DNA from: Bradyrhizobium sp. Tv2a-2
Lineage (GTDB): Bacteria; Pseudomonadota; Alphaproteobacteria; Rhizobiales; Xanthobacteraceae
Length of the DNA: 64,000 nt
Direction: 5' to 3'
Assembly (NCBI RefSeq): GCF_000472425.1
Contig: NZ_AXAI01000002.1
Coordinates: 495,580-559,579, forward strand
Made by a program: the position numbers and the translations under genes. This document shows positions 1-10,002 of the stretch, one piece after another; within the stretch, counting starts at the first letter, position 1; each line of letters opens with the position of its first letter. The notes under the pieces were generated by a model, which did no database searches, was not told where the DNA came from, and was given only the letters and a program-made list of their open reading frames with translations.

Positions 1-756
1 GAGAACATCGGCAGGATGCTCGCGAAGCTCGACGAGCTGGGCATCACTGACGATACCATCGTCATGTACTCGACCGATAACGGTCCCCATTACAACAGCT
101 GGCCAGACGGCGGCATCACGCCATACCGTAGCGAAAAGAACACCAATTGGGAGGGCGGATGGCGTGTGCCGGTTTTCGTCCGTTGGCCAGGCCAGATCAA
201 AGCAGGCTCGGTGTTCAACGACGTCGCCTCGCACCAGGACTGGTTACCTACGCTGCTGGCCGCCGCGGGAGAGCCGGAGATTACCTCGAAGCTCTTGCAA
301 GGCCACAAGGCGGGAGACAAGACCTTCAAAGTGCATATCGATGGCTATAATCTGCTGCCGTATCTGACGGGGACCACGACCGAGGGTCCGCGGAAGTTTT
401 TCTTCTACATCAGCGACGACGGCGACATCCTGGCGATCCGGATGGGCGACTGGAAAGTCGTGCTCATGGAACAAAGGGCCAAACAGCTGATGTGCTGGTT
501 CGAGCCATTCGTGAAACTGCGGGCTCCGAAGATGTTCAACCTCCGGCGTGACCCATTTGAACGGGCCGACGAGAACTCCAATACATACTGGGACTGGGTG
601 ATATCGCACGCCTATCTTCTCTACGAAATGCAGGGACTGGTTGCCCAGCAAATCCAGGACTTCGTGCGCTTCCCGCCGCGGCAGAAACCTGCAGCATTCA
701 ATCTCGACGAGGTACTTCGGAATCTGCAGGAAGCTTCTAGTAGCGCCAACCACTAG
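1..756 (+). CDS. Arylsulfatase, C-terminal part (cut by window start)
   Basis: This is the C-terminal half of a sulfatase-family hydrolase, which removes sulfate from sulfate esters. The reading frame is open from base 1, so the start and the formylglycine-forming C/S-x-P-x-R motif lie outside the window. What can be seen is the late metal-binding pair in STDNGPHY (about visible residues 24-31), then EKNTNWEGGWRVPVFVRWPG, where the Lys and the W-E-G-G-x-R-V-P block are typical of arylsulfatase A-like enzymes, then HQDWLPTLLAAAGEP. The tail after residue 150 resembles the C-terminal subdomain of bacterial arylsulfatases. It ends with TAG. Whether it is periplasmic cannot be judged without the N-terminus. 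The family call is firm; the substrate is unknown. Confidence 0.9.
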   Translation, partial: ENIGRMLAKLDELGITDDTIVMYSTDNGPHYNSWPDGGITPYRSEKNTNWEGGWRVPVFVRWPGQIKAGSVFNDVASHQDWLPTLLAAAGEPEITSKLLQGHKAGDKTFKVHIDGYNLLPYLTGTTTEGPRKFFFYISDDGDILAIRMGDWKVVLMEQRAKQLMCWFEPFVKLRAPKMFNLRRDPFERADENSNTYWDWVISHAYLLYEMQGLVAQQIQDFVRFPPRQKPAAFNLDEVLRNLQEASSSANH

Positions 757-779
757 AGGAAGACACTGCCCGACGAGCC

Positions 780-820
780 CGTCGCCGAAAGGATGCGTCC
801 AGGCGTCACTTTCGGCGACG
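780..820. repeat. 12-bp inverted repeat (possible terminator or operator)
   Basis: The arms CGTCGCCGAAAG (780-791) and CTTTCGGCGACG (809-820) are perfect complements around a 17-nt spacer. The element lies 24 bases after the arylsulfatase stop and 52 bases before the next gene. There is no T-run after it, so it is not a classical intrinsic terminator. A binding site or mRNA-end hairpin is equally possible. Confidence 0.5.
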
Positions 821-872
821 TACGTGTTCGCTGCCATTGTTCTGTGGTCGGTAACCGTCCTCAAGAGAATCC

Positions 873-1400
873 ATGGCTAGGACCCAAATGGAAAAGTCGG
901 TATATCGCGAGCGCTTCGTCACCGAATTGCGCGAATTCGCTATTCTGGCGGCTTACCTCTTCATCTGCTTCACCGCACTTTTGGCGTACAAAGCTGCGCT
1001 CCTGAAAGTCTACGGCGTAAGCTTCGCTCCATGGGTTCTTGCAGCGATCAAGGCTTTGGTGTCAGCCAAATTCTTGCTGATCGGACGCATGTTTGGGCTC
1101 GGTGACGGCCTGACCCAAAAACATCCGCTGATCATCTCGACGCTCTACAGGTCGTTCGCCTTCCTGGTCGTGCTGATATGCTTGACTGCCATCGAAGAAG
1201 TCATCCTGGGGCACCTCCGCGGGGAATCAATCGCCGATTCGCTAGCAGGCCTCGCCGGCGGCACGCTGTGGCAAGTGATCGCGACCAGCTTCATTGTGCT
1301 CCTCATACTGATTCCCTGGTTCGCCTTTCGAGCAGTTGGAGAAGTTATCGGCGATGCAACGCTCGTCCGGCTGTTTTTTGAATCGCGACAGAAACACTGA
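873..1400 (+). CDS. Hypothetical integral membrane protein
   Basis: I do not recognise this 175-residue protein. It has about four predicted membrane segments: around residues 23-45 (FAILAAYLFICFTALLAYKA), 50-75, 92-112 (SFAFLVVLICLTAIEEVIL) and 130-158 (WQVIATSFIVLLILIPWFAF). A short charged N-terminus precedes the first segment and a basic tail follows the last. The start ATG at 873 follows a weak AAGAG; an in-frame ATG at 888 is the alternative. It lies 117 bases downstream of the arylsulfatase on the same strand and may or may not be co-transcribed with it. Confidence 0.6.
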   Translation: MARTQMEKSVYRERFVTELREFAILAAYLFICFTALLAYKAALLKVYGVSFAPWVLAAIKALVSAKFLLIGRMFGLGDGLTQKHPLIISTLYRSFAFLVVLICLTAIEEVILGHLRGESIADSLAGLAGGTLWQVIATSFIVLLILIPWFAFRAVGEVIGDATLVRLFFESRQKH

Positions 1401-1648
1401 GTCATGCTGCACCGTGGCTTTCGTCCGGCGAGGGCGGCGTGTTGGGATTTGCCGCTGAATGGCCTGGCGGCTCGCGCCGTGATACCGTCGCCACGCGGCA
1501 ACAACCAATGATCTGCCCTCCGCACGAGTCTGACGGGGTGCCCTTTCTCGCCACGACCTTAGCTTTATACCAGCTGCCCGCAAAATGGCCGTAGTCTGCA
1601 GCAATTGAAGGGGGCGTTGAATTCGACGGATTGGTCGAGGTGACAACG

Positions 1649-2236
1649 ATGCGGAATTGGTCTTTCGGACTTCGGCGATTGCTGTCGCTGATCGTGGGCC
1701 TGACCCTTTGGGTGGCCGCTGCTTGGCCTGCTGCGGCCGAGCCCTCCGCGGCGGGCCTGTGGCAGAAGATCGAGAACGGCGAGCCCCGGCTTTACGTATT
1801 GGTCGTCGATCACAACGGCGTCTTCGAGGGCGTGATGGCGAAACTGTTCCCCAGGCCAGGCAGTACTACGGGCCCGAGGATCTGTTCGGAGTGCACGGAC
1901 GACCGCAAGAACGCGCCCTGGCTCGGGATCTCCTTCGTCCGCGACATGAAGCGCAATGGTCTGAATTATGAGAACGGCAACGTGCTCGATCCCCGCGACG
2001 GCAAGATCTACAACGCCAAGATGACCTTGAGCCCGGACGGGCAGACCTTGACGCTGCGCGGCTATATCGGCATTTCGCTGCTCGGCCGCGACGAGACCTG
2101 GACCCGCCTGCCGGATAGCGCCATCGCCCAAGTCGATCCCGCCATCGTTGCCAAATATCTCCCCGCGCATGGCGCCGCGATGAAGCCGCCCGCCACGACA
2201 CCGGGGATGCAGAGAAAGATGGCGCCAGCACATTAG
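1649..2236 (+). CDS. DUF2147 family exported protein
   Basis: This is a secreted protein of about 195 residues. The start was set at ATG 1649 because GAGG lies about 9 bases upstream and the protein then opens with a clear Sec signal peptide (basic [10 protein letters not shown], hydrophobic [16 protein letters not shown], cleavage near PAAAEP). The mature part follows the DUF2147 pattern: GLWQK near the start, LGISFVRDM, the block [19 protein letters not shown], then [23 protein letters not shown]2147 proteins are small periplasmic beta-rich proteins of unknown function in proteobacteria. No catalytic residues can be assigned. The family call is fairly sure. Confidence 0.75.
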   Translation: MRNWSFGLRRLLSLIVGLTLWVAAAWPAAAEPSAAGLWQKIENGEPRLYVLVVDHNGVFEGVMAKLFPRPGSTTGPRICSECTDDRKNAPWLGISFVRDMKRNGLNYENGNVLDPRDGKIYNAKMTLSPDGQTLTLRGYIGISLLGRDETWTRLPDSAIAQVDPAIVAKYLPAHGAAMKPPATTPGMQRKMAPAH

Positions 2237-2424
2237 CCGTTTCTATCAAGGCTGGCTTGAACGCGGGCTGGGCGACGGACTCGTTGATGAAGGCCGATGC
2301 TGGTCACCGCCATCGGATTCCACCAAAGCCGCGTTTTGACCCGGACCTGACAAAGCTTCGAGTTTCGCGGTGTCAAAGCTGGTGTATCATCGGCGATCCT
2401 ACAAGACGGAGAGCGACGGTCAAA

Positions 2425-2766
2425 ATGTCCGATCCTTCTGCTCCCCCGGAATTGGAGAAGCGGTCAACCGGGACGACAGCTTCTGCGCCCCTCAAATTTT
2501 CGGTCGTGCGACTTGCACTCGCATTTGGCGTTGCTGGTCTGTCCGATGTCATTGGTGCTTTCACCAGCTTGGCGCCGCCGATCGGATGGGTAGTCGATGT
2601 CGTGACGGCCGCGCTGTTGTTCGTCGTGCTGGGCTGGCAATGGTTGCTTCTGCCGGGGCTGGTCCTGGAGGCGATACCGGGCGTCGGAGTACTTCCATTC
2701 TGGTTGCTGGTGGTGGGAGCAGTTGTTGTCTTTGGCACGCCTCGGCCGAAGATTGGACAGCACTGA
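2425..2766 (+). CDS. Small hypothetical membrane protein
   Basis: This is a 113-residue protein that I cannot assign to a known function. The ATG at 2425 (MSDPSAPPELEK) is preferred over the longer frame beginning at 2257, because the upstream part is low-complexity, basic and unlike the rest, and a GGAGAG motif precedes 2425. After a polar N-terminus of about 30 residues there are hydrophobic stretches at about 30-55, 60-80 and 85-105, the last containing LLVVGAVVVFG. It is probably an inner-membrane protein with three spans. Confidence 0.55.
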   Translation: MSDPSAPPELEKRSTGTTASAPLKFSVVRLALAFGVAGLSDVIGAFTSLAPPIGWVVDVVTAALLFVVLGWQWLLLPGLVLEAIPGVGVLPFWLLVVGAVVVFGTPRPKIGQH

Positions 2767-3061
2767 GGCGTCGTTCCTTGTTGCCCTCTATGAGAAGTTG
2801 GCCCTGAGATGAGGCTCACGCTTGCTGGCCAGAGACGCTCTCGCGCCGGGCCGCTGCTTGCGGACCGCTGATTATGGTGCCACCAGATGGGAGCTTCGCC
2901 GGCCGTCTGATCGAGGGACTTGTCGCACTTGGATTGCCCTCGTATATGTGGCGCTGGATGCCCAACCCATCGAGAGGCATTCGTTTCGACAGGATGTGCA
3001 GCAATGGATTTCAACCCGACCGTAACGCCAGTTCGCCTTGCCACCGGGGAAATCCATATCC

Positions 3062-4654
3062 ATGCCTGCCTCGATCACCCTCTCCAATCTTTCATGGTCC
3101 ACGCCTGACGGGCGTTCGCTCCTTTCCGATCTCGAACTGAGTTTCGCCCCGGTACGGACCGGGCTTGTCGGCCGCAACGGCGCCGGGAAGACCACGCTCC
3201 TCAGGCTGATCTCCGGTGACGTGCGCCCTCACTCCGGTATGGTCACCGTCAACGGCACTCTGGGCGTCCTGCACCAAACGATTCAGCTCGATCCGAGCGA
3301 AACCGTCGCCGATATCTTCGGTATCGGCGAGGCGTTAGCCCTTCTCCGCCGCGCGGACAGCGGCGAGGCCACCGCTGAGGAACTCGCGAACGCCGATTGG
3401 ACGCTGGAGGCCCGCGTCGCGTCCGCTCTCGGTCGCGTCGGGCTGGACGTGCGGCCCGAAACGCCTTCGGCGACATTGTCGGGCGGGCAGAGCACGCGGG
3501 CTCGTCTGGCAGCGCTCATCTTCGCAGGGCCTGACTTCCTGCTCCTGGACGAACCGACGAACAACCTCGACCGGGAGGGACGCACGGCGGTGATCGACTT
3601 TCTCGCCAACTGGCGGAGCGGGGCGATTATCGTCAGCCATGACCGGGAGCTGCTCGAAACCGTGGATGCGATCGTCGAGCTGAGTTCGCTGGGAGCCACA
3701 CACTATGGCGGCGCTTGGAACCACTATCGCGAACGCAAGGCCCTTGAGCTCGCCGCCGCTCGGCACGATCTGGCGAACGCCGAGAAGCGCGTTGCCGAGA
3801 TCGATCGAAGGGCGCAGGAAACCACCGAGAGGCAGGCGCGCAAGGACCGTTCAGGCCAGAGGAAACGTGCAAAGGGTGACATGCCACGTATCCTCGCGGG
3901 TACGCGCAAGGACCGCAGCGAGGACACGAGCGGTGAGAATGCCCGTCTCGCGGAGCGGCGTCGCGCGCAGGCTCTGGAGGTTGCGGCCTCCGCTCGCGAG
4001 CGCATCGAAGTGCTTCAGCCACTCTCGGTCGTTCTCCCACCGACGTACCTGCCGGCGAGCAAGACGGTCCTGATGATCGATGCCGCAAGCGTCGGTTACG
4101 AGCCGCAACGGGCGATCATCAGGAATCTCTCGTTTTCCATCACCGGACCTGAACGCGTCGTCGTCGTCGGCCCCAACGGCTCCGGCAAGACGACGTTCCT
4201 GGCGCTCGTCACCGGGCAGTTGCGGCCATGGACCGGGACCGTACGGGTCATGACCGACTTTGCGATGTTTGATCAGCGGGTGAGCGTGCTCGAGCCTTCG
4301 GCCTCGGTTCGGGACAACTTCCGGCGCATCAACCCGGAGGCTGGCGAAAATGCCTGCCGGGCGGCTCTGGCCCGTTTCATGTTCCGGGCCGACGCCGCGC
4401 TACAGGTCGTCTCCAGCCTGAGCGGCGGGCAATTGCTGCGCGCTGGACTGGCCTGCGTTCTGGGTGGACCAACTCCGCCCTCACTCCTGATCCTGGACGA
4501 GCCGACCAACCACCTGGACATCGACTCCATCGCAGCGGTCGAGGCCGGATTGCAAGCCTACGACGGCGCGCTGCTGGTGGTCAGTCACGATGAACAGTTC
4601 CTGAAGGCCATCGCAGTTTCACGCCGGCTGGATCTCGCAGACGCGCGGACCTGA
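3062..4654 (+). CDS. ABC-F family ATP-binding protein
   Basis: This is a 530-residue soluble protein with two ABC ATPase domains and no membrane segments, the layout of the ABC-F family, whose members act on the ribosome in translation or antibiotic protection. Domain 1 has Walker A GRNGAGKTT (about residue 38), signature LSGGQSTRARLA and Walker B FLLLDEPTNNLD. Domain 2 has Walker A GPNGSGKTT, signature LSGGQLLRAGLA and Walker B LLILDEPTNHLD. A charged, Arg/Lys/Glu-rich linker lies between them (about residues 215-315). ATG 3062 is preferred over the TTG at 3038 because GGGGAA lies about 11 bases before it. Whether it acts in housekeeping or resistance cannot be told from sequence. Confidence 0.9.
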   Translation: MPASITLSNLSWSTPDGRSLLSDLELSFAPVRTGLVGRNGAGKTTLLRLISGDVRPHSGMVTVNGTLGVLHQTIQLDPSETVADIFGIGEALALLRRADSGEATAEELANADWTLEARVASALGRVGLDVRPETPSATLSGGQSTRARLAALIFAGPDFLLLDEPTNNLDREGRTAVIDFLANWRSGAIIVSHDRELLETVDAIVELSSLGATHYGGAWNHYRERKALELAAARHDLANAEKRVAEIDRRAQETTERQARKDRSGQRKRAKGDMPRILAGTRKDRSEDTSGENARLAERRRAQALEVAASARERIEVLQPLSVVLPPTYLPASKTVLMIDAASVGYEPQRAIIRNLSFSITGPERVVVVGPNGSGKTTFLALVTGQLRPWTGTVRVMTDFAMFDQRVSVLEPSASVRDNFRRINPEAGENACRAALARFMFRADAALQVVSSLSGGQLLRAGLACVLGGPTPPSLLILDEPTNHLDIDSIAAVEAGLQAYDGALLVVSHDEQFLKAIAVSRRLDLADART

Positions 4655-4963
4655 TTTGGTGATCTCTGCGATCGAATGTCGCAAGTTTCTCTTTGATGAC
4701 GGCATTCGTCCCATGGTTTGCCGCAGTGATGTGCGCGAGTGAACCGGTCGGCGGATAGGCTGATTTGGCGAGCATCGTGGCTGTTGTCAGCGGCGCGACA
4801 CGATCGCGCCCGACGGGGCAAATCGCTTCCGTTGCCTTCCTCCCGGTTTGGCACAAAACGCACAGCGCGGCGCAAGCGATTGAGTACATTAAGGCGACGC
4901 AGCGTTCGAATAGGAGAGGGCGCTCGTCGGGATGTTCCCGATCTCCAGTCAGTGAGGAACACA
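4655..4963. other. Intergenic region, no gene supported
   Basis: These 309 bases lie between the ABC-F gene and the first DUF1254 gene. The frame open through this region into the next gene (from 4739) shows no protein-like composition before the signal peptide at 4964. I see no clear promoter, repeat or RNA. Confidence 0.4.
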
Positions 4964-6445
4964 ATGAGAAGCGGAAGTTCGATCCTGTCGTCCGCCCTGT
5001 TGATTTCGTCGCTGTGCGTGCCCGTGTTCGCGCAACAGGACCAGACGGCGCCGCCCCTGGTCAAGCAGATCAATAACGGGAACTGGCTGCCGCAAAAGGA
5101 AGCGGAAGACCTGCGCGACGAGCTGTTTTATCAGCGCGCGGTTCACACCTACATGACCATGCTGCCCGCGCTGAACACGATCGGAATGCGTGACGGCTCG
5201 GAGGCGGTGTTCGGCAAAGGCTACAACGTTCTGCCGATCTGGAAGGAGCGCATGGATTCGCGCACCTGGGTGCCGACACCGAACGCCGATGTCATCTATT
5301 CCATGAGCTATCTCGACCTGAAGGAGACCGGTCCGCTGGTCGTTGCCGCGCCGCGCGACGTCATCGGCATGTTTACCGATTTCTTCCAGCGCACGATCAC
5401 GGATGTCGGACTGATCGGACCGGACCGCGCACGTGGCGGCCTCTATCTGCTGCTGCCGCCGGATTATGACGGCGAGATCCCGCAGGGCTATTTTGCGTTC
5501 AAATCCAAAACCTACAACGTCTTCCTGTTCTTCCGCACCATCATGCCGAAGGGCGACAACGGGCCTGATCCGAAGCCGGCAGTCAAGCTTGCCGAGCAGA
5601 CCCGGGTGTACCCACTCTGGGCACCGGAGAAGGACGTCAAGCCGATGCAGTTTCCCGATGGCAGCGGCAAGCAAATCAATATGATGTATCCGGTCGACAA
5701 TACGTTCTGGACCAAGCTCAAGGCATTCGTCGATTACGAACCGATATCGGCGATCGATCCTGAATTGCGCGGCGTGCTCGCCTCAATCGGCATCATCAAG
5801 GGACAGCCGTTCAATCCGACACCGCAGCAACAGGCGCTGCTGCAGAAGGCTGTCGTGACTGCGCCGAAAATGATCCTGGCCCTTCGACAGCTCGGCAGGC
5901 CGGACGAGCGGGATCGCTACTACAAGGATCGGCAATATCTGAACACTTGGGCCAGCGGCACGTCCGAATGGCTGCAAGACAGCTATCTCGATGTGAACCA
6001 GCGCGCCAGCTACTTCCAGATCGCTTATTCCTCGGCTCCTGCCATGGTCATGAGAACGCTGGGAGCCGGGTCGAAATATCCATTCACGCTACGGGACGCG
6101 AGCGGCGAATTCCTCAACGGGTCGAACACCTACAAGCTGCATTTGCCGCCCGATCCACCAGCGGCGCTGTTCTGGGCCGTCACTGCCTACAACATCACCG
6201 ATGGGACCATGGTCGAAGCTCCGCAACTGATGCCGTCGATCAACGGATACAACAAGGTTGCGACCAACGGTGATGGTTCGGTCGATCTGTGGTTCGCTCC
6301 CGCAAAACCCGCCGACGCGCCTGCGTCGAACTTTATCCAAACCGTCGGTGGACGGAACTTCCTGGTCGCGCTGCGCCTCTATGGTACGGGCGTCGAGTTC
6401 TTCGATCAGACCTGGAAGCCGGACGACGTCGTGAAGATGAAATAA
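4964..6445 (+). CDS. DUF1254/DUF1214 domain exported protein (copy 1)
   Basis: This is a 493-residue exported protein. ATG 4964 follows GAGG at spacing 7 and begins a Sec signal peptide ([25 protein letters not shown]). The N-terminal half carries the DUF1254 pattern ([56 protein letters not shown]). The C-terminal half carries the DUF1214 pattern ([62 protein letters not shown]). The function of this family is not established; members are periplasmic and common in rhizobia. It is the first of three tandem paralogues, 56 bases before the next. Confidence 0.88.
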   Translation: MRSGSSILSSALLISSLCVPVFAQQDQTAPPLVKQINNGNWLPQKEAEDLRDELFYQRAVHTYMTMLPALNTIGMRDGSEAVFGKGYNVLPIWKERMDSRTWVPTPNADVIYSMSYLDLKETGPLVVAAPRDVIGMFTDFFQRTITDVGLIGPDRARGGLYLLLPPDYDGEIPQGYFAFKSKTYNVFLFFRTIMPKGDNGPDPKPAVKLAEQTRVYPLWAPEKDVKPMQFPDGSGKQINMMYPVDNTFWTKLKAFVDYEPISAIDPELRGVLASIGIIKGQPFNPTPQQQALLQKAVVTAPKMILALRQLGRPDERDRYYKDRQYLNTWASGTSEWLQDSYLDVNQRASYFQIAYSSAPAMVMRTLGAGSKYPFTLRDASGEFLNGSNTYKLHLPPDPPAALFWAVTAYNITDGTMVEAPQLMPSINGYNKVATNGDGSVDLWFAPAKPADAPASNFIQTVGGRNFLVALRLYGTGVEFFDQTWKPDDVVKMK

Positions 6446-6501
6446 CTTCTGAACGCGATTGCGATGCGATGGAGCCGCGATGGTTGCAAGAGGAGTGCAC
6501 A

Positions 6502-8025
6502 ATGAAAAAGACTTCTGTCGATGATCTCAGCACGAGCCGCCGCGACGCGATCAAGAGTGGCCTTGGCGCGGCTTCGCTCGCCGCCCTGGGGGCCCCAGTC
6601 GCGGTTTCGACCGCAACGATCGCCATTGCAAGCACGGCTAAGGCTGCTGAACAGCCTTCGTATGACAGTGACGTGACGGAGCCGGCGACAGGCATCGTAA
6701 TGTTTCCGGACTACGCGAGGACGATCGCGCAGTTCGCTTATGTCTGGGGTTGGCCCATTGTAAACATGATGAACCGGAGGGCCGCGATCACGCAGGCCCC
6801 GCAACCGGCCCATCTCAATGGCGTTCTGCCTGCCGCGCCGCGCGGCCAGATTGCGATGCTCGCCGACTACATCGAACCATCCGAATCTTTCGTGACATGT
6901 CCTAACCAGGATGTCGTCTATGGCCTCGGGTTCTTCTCGCTCGATGAGGAGCCTGTGGTCATCCAGGTGCCGGATTTCGGCGAACGCTTCTGGGTCTACG
7001 CCCTTTATGATGCGCGAACCGACCAGTTCGGCCAGCTCGGTAAGCCCTATAACTCGAGGCCCGGCTTCTATTTGCTCGTCGGCCCGAATTGGAAAGGTCT
7101 CAAGCCTGTTGGCATCACGGAAATCATCCGCTGCTCCACGTCGCTCGCAAACGCCATTCCAAGAGTGTTCCAGGATGACACGGCGGAGGACAAGAAGGCG
7201 ATTCAGCCGGTTATCAACCAGGTAGTCGCCTATCCGCTGAAGGATTTCACCGGAAAGATGAAGACCATCGAATGGAGCAAGGTCCCGAACATTCAGGGTC
7301 CAGCATCGAACGGGGAAGAAACGAAGTGGGTGGTGCCGGAGAAGTTCTTCGATGAGTTCGGCGAAGCCATCGACCTTGTCGATCCGTTGCCCGGCGAGGA
7401 GGCCCTCTACGCGCAATTTCGCCTGTTGCTCGACTCCGCGGCCAAGGACCCAGAGCTGAAAAAGGCGCTGGTTGCGACAGCCGTCGACACGGAAGAGAAA
7501 GTCATCGAGCAGTTCTTCCAATGGAAGCACAATGGGCGCCCGGCTGGTAACGGGTGGAACCGCTCCACCAACAATGCGCAGTTTGGCATCGATTATTTCG
7601 ACCGAACCGGGACCGCGAAGTCGAACATGTTCGATAACAGGCCGACCGAAACGCAATATTTCTACACCGATTATGACGGCGCGGGCACCGAACTGTCAGG
7701 GGCTAACAATTATGAGATCACGTTCGCGGCGGGACAGGAGCCGCCGGTCAACGGCTTCTGGTCATTGACACTGTACAACGACAGGCATCTCTTCAACGCG
7801 AACGAACTCAAGCGCTACTCGCTCGGCACCAAAAACAAAAACCTCAAAAAGAATAGCGACGGCTCGCTGACGCTCTATGCCGGCGCGAAGTCTCCCGGCA
7901 AGGACAAGGAAGGCAACTGGCTGCCGGCGCCGGATGGGCATTTTTCACTTTACATCCGTGCCTACTGGGGCAAGGAGGGCATCCTCGACGGCTCGTGGAC
8001 ACCGCCTGTCATTCGAAAAGCCTGA
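6502..8025 (+). CDS. DUF1254/DUF1214 domain protein with Tat signal (copy 2)
   Basis: This is a 507-residue paralogue of its neighbours. ATG 6502 follows AGGAG at spacing 8. The N-terminus has a twin-arginine motif (SRRDAIK at about residues 11-17) followed by an Ala-rich hydrophobic core and cleavage near AKAAEQP, so Tat export is likely, unlike copies 1 and 3. The DUF1254 features include [21 protein letters not shown] and a [24 protein letters not shown] block; the DUF1214 features include [35 protein letters not shown] and [25 protein letters not shown]. It is more diverged than copies 1 and 3. Function is unknown. Confidence 0.87.
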   Translation: MKKTSVDDLSTSRRDAIKSGLGAASLAALGAPVAVSTATIAIASTAKAAEQPSYDSDVTEPATGIVMFPDYARTIAQFAYVWGWPIVNMMNRRAAITQAPQPAHLNGVLPAAPRGQIAMLADYIEPSESFVTCPNQDVVYGLGFFSLDEEPVVIQVPDFGERFWVYALYDARTDQFGQLGKPYNSRPGFYLLVGPNWKGLKPVGITEIIRCSTSLANAIPRVFQDDTAEDKKAIQPVINQVVAYPLKDFTGKMKTIEWSKVPNIQGPASNGEETKWVVPEKFFDEFGEAIDLVDPLPGEEALYAQFRLLLDSAAKDPELKKALVATAVDTEEKVIEQFFQWKHNGRPAGNGWNRSTNNAQFGIDYFDRTGTAKSNMFDNRPTETQYFYTDYDGAGTELSGANNYEITFAAGQEPPVNGFWSLTLYNDRHLFNANELKRYSLGTKNKNLKKNSDGSLTLYAGAKSPGKDKEGNWLPAPDGHFSLYIRAYWGKEGILDGSWTPPVIRKA

Positions 8026-8310
8026 GGGTGTTCGAGTTCAGCGCCGCTCGCAAGGCGCTGCTGTCATGGAGCAGCGCCTCGCGAGCGTGCATCGACTTCG
8101 ACTTGCGGTCGCGATCTGGTCCTGCAAGCGCCGAACGACCACTTTCAGAGGAAATGCGGACATGGCCCCAAGCACATCCTGGCGACCGCTTTTTGCCCAA
8201 CTCAGACATCTCGGCCCGTTAAACTCCTCATGGGCTTATTGCGCAAGTTGCAACCCTAAATCAGTAAGCTAATCTTCTCTGTAGGCCGGGGATATCGGAG
8301 GGCTGATCAG

Positions 8311-9717
8311 ATGAGAGCGACTCTAATCGCGTTTATGCTGCTGGGGTCGATTGCGGCCGCCAAGGCCCAGACGTCCCCGAATGATGCAGACAGCCGCTTA
8401 GTAGAGAGCCGCGCGGTCGAAGCCATGATTTGGGGCATGCCTGCGGTCAATCTCGACCTGATGTATCAGGCGATGGTTCGCGAGACCAAGGGCAGCTACA
8501 ACCAGATAGTCTACTGGTCTCGTTTGCCCGACTGGAAGAACCAGACGCTCACGCCAAACCCCGATTCCATCTATCTGATGCCTTTCATCAATACGAAAGC
8601 TGTCGGGCCGGTCGTCATCGAAATTCCGCCCGCGGACGAAGGTTCGATCAATGGCACCATCATGGACGGCTGGCAGATGCCGCTCGAGGACGTCGGCCCG
8701 GCCGGCGTAGACAAGGGCGCGGGCGGCAAGTATCTGATCCTGCCGCCGGACTATAAAGACAAGGTGCCTGAAGGCTATATCATCCTCCCATCGGTGACCT
8801 ATCGGGCGTACGCGCTGCTGCGGTCGATCTTGAAAAGCGGCAGCAATGCCGATGTCGCCAAGGCCGCCGCCTATGGCCGGCGCATCAAGGTCTATCCCCT
8901 GTCCCAAGCGGCGAGCCCGCCGCCGACAACGTTCGTCGACGCCATCGATGTCGTTTATGACGCGACGATTCCCTACGACGTGCGCTTCTACCAGTCACTT
9001 GATCGCGTCGTGCAGGCGGAACCGTGGCTGACCCGCGACAAAGCGATGATCGACCAGTTGAGATCGATCGGGATCGAGAAGGGCAAGCCGTTCAATCCGG
9101 ATCATTCGACACAAGCGATCCTCAACGGCGCCGCACGCGAGGCGCATGCGTGGTTCGAAAACCGATATGAAGGTCTCTTTCATCCATTCTTCCAATCCAG
9201 CCGATGGGCTTTGCCCGCCTTGCCCGACTATATCAAGGCGGCACCGAGCGGATATACCGATCCGGATAGTTACCCACTCGACAGCCGCGGCCTCGTCTTC
9301 ACGTTCGCCTTCTTCTCGCCGAAGCATCTCGGCGAAGGTCAATTCTACCTGATGACGATCAAAGACAAGGACGGCGACCATTTCGATGGCGGCAAGACTT
9401 ACCGGCTGACAGTGCCAGCCAACGCGCCTGTCAAGCTCTATTGGTCGGCGACCGTCTACGACCGTGTCACCCACGCCCTTATCCGCGACCAGTCGCGCGC
9501 GAGCCGCTCGTCGCAGAACGTCGGATTGCAGAAGAACACAGACGGTTCGGTTGATATCTATTTCGGGCCGAAGGCGCCGGCTGGGAAGGAGACGAACTGG
9601 GTGCCAACGGTTGCTGGCAGCGGCTTTGAGGTGCTGTTTCGCCTCTACGGTCCGGAGCAATCATTTTTCGAGAAGAAGTGGGTATTGCCCGACATCGAGA
9701 AGGTGGTCGCACAATGA
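8311..9717 (+). CDS. DUF1254/DUF1214 domain exported protein (copy 3)
   Basis: This is a 468-residue protein with a short Sec signal peptide (MRATLIAFMLLGSIAAAKAQT) and the two-domain DUF1254/DUF1214 layout: early helix ESRAVEAMIWGMPAVNLDLMYQAM, the conserved TPNPDSIYLMPFINTKAVGPV, ILPPDYKDKVPEGYIILPS, and the C-terminal GGKTYRLTVPANAPVKLYWSATVYD and GSVDIYFGPKAP ending in LFRLYGPEQSFFEKKWVLPDIE. It is 285 bases downstream of copy 2, so it may have its own promoter. Function is unknown. The start ATG 8311 is supported by the signal peptide and a nearby upstream GGAGG-like stretch. Confidence 0.87.
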   Translation: MRATLIAFMLLGSIAAAKAQTSPNDADSRLVESRAVEAMIWGMPAVNLDLMYQAMVRETKGSYNQIVYWSRLPDWKNQTLTPNPDSIYLMPFINTKAVGPVVIEIPPADEGSINGTIMDGWQMPLEDVGPAGVDKGAGGKYLILPPDYKDKVPEGYIILPSVTYRAYALLRSILKSGSNADVAKAAAYGRRIKVYPLSQAASPPPTTFVDAIDVVYDATIPYDVRFYQSLDRVVQAEPWLTRDKAMIDQLRSIGIEKGKPFNPDHSTQAILNGAAREAHAWFENRYEGLFHPFFQSSRWALPALPDYIKAAPSGYTDPDSYPLDSRGLVFTFAFFSPKHLGEGQFYLMTIKDKDGDHFDGGKTYRLTVPANAPVKLYWSATVYDRVTHALIRDQSRASRSSQNVGLQKNTDGSVDIYFGPKAPAGKETNWVPTVAGSGFEVLFRLYGPEQSFFEKKWVLPDIEKVVAQ

Positions 9718-10002
9718 CCGCTGTCATACTTCGCCACCTATTTGTGGGGCGCAGGACATGTCCGAAGTTAGGCCAGAGGCTTGACCGGCGCGTTTGACAC
9801 CGCGCGGACCTATGACGGATTGGCGCTGGCGAGAGCATTAGCCGGCCCAAGAGGCGTCCGCCGTCCATCAGCAGATTATCCTTGGCTGTAAGCGCGATCG
9901 GCCCTATGCCTGTCGGGCGTGAAGTTATGCGCAGCCCCAAGCCGCTGCTTTTTTCGGTGTGCGGTTCGGCGGCGTGTTACAGATTGGACCAGTTGACGGG
10001 AC

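Noticed and set aside
4739..4963. An N-terminal extension of the first DUF1254 protein
   Set aside because: The upstream frame is basic and random-looking. ATG 4964 has a ribosome site and begins a signal peptide.
6406..7656. A 416-codon open frame on the minus strand
   Set aside because: It lies wholly within the DUF1254 copy 2 gene (and the end of copy 1) in antisense and has no recognisable motif or signal.
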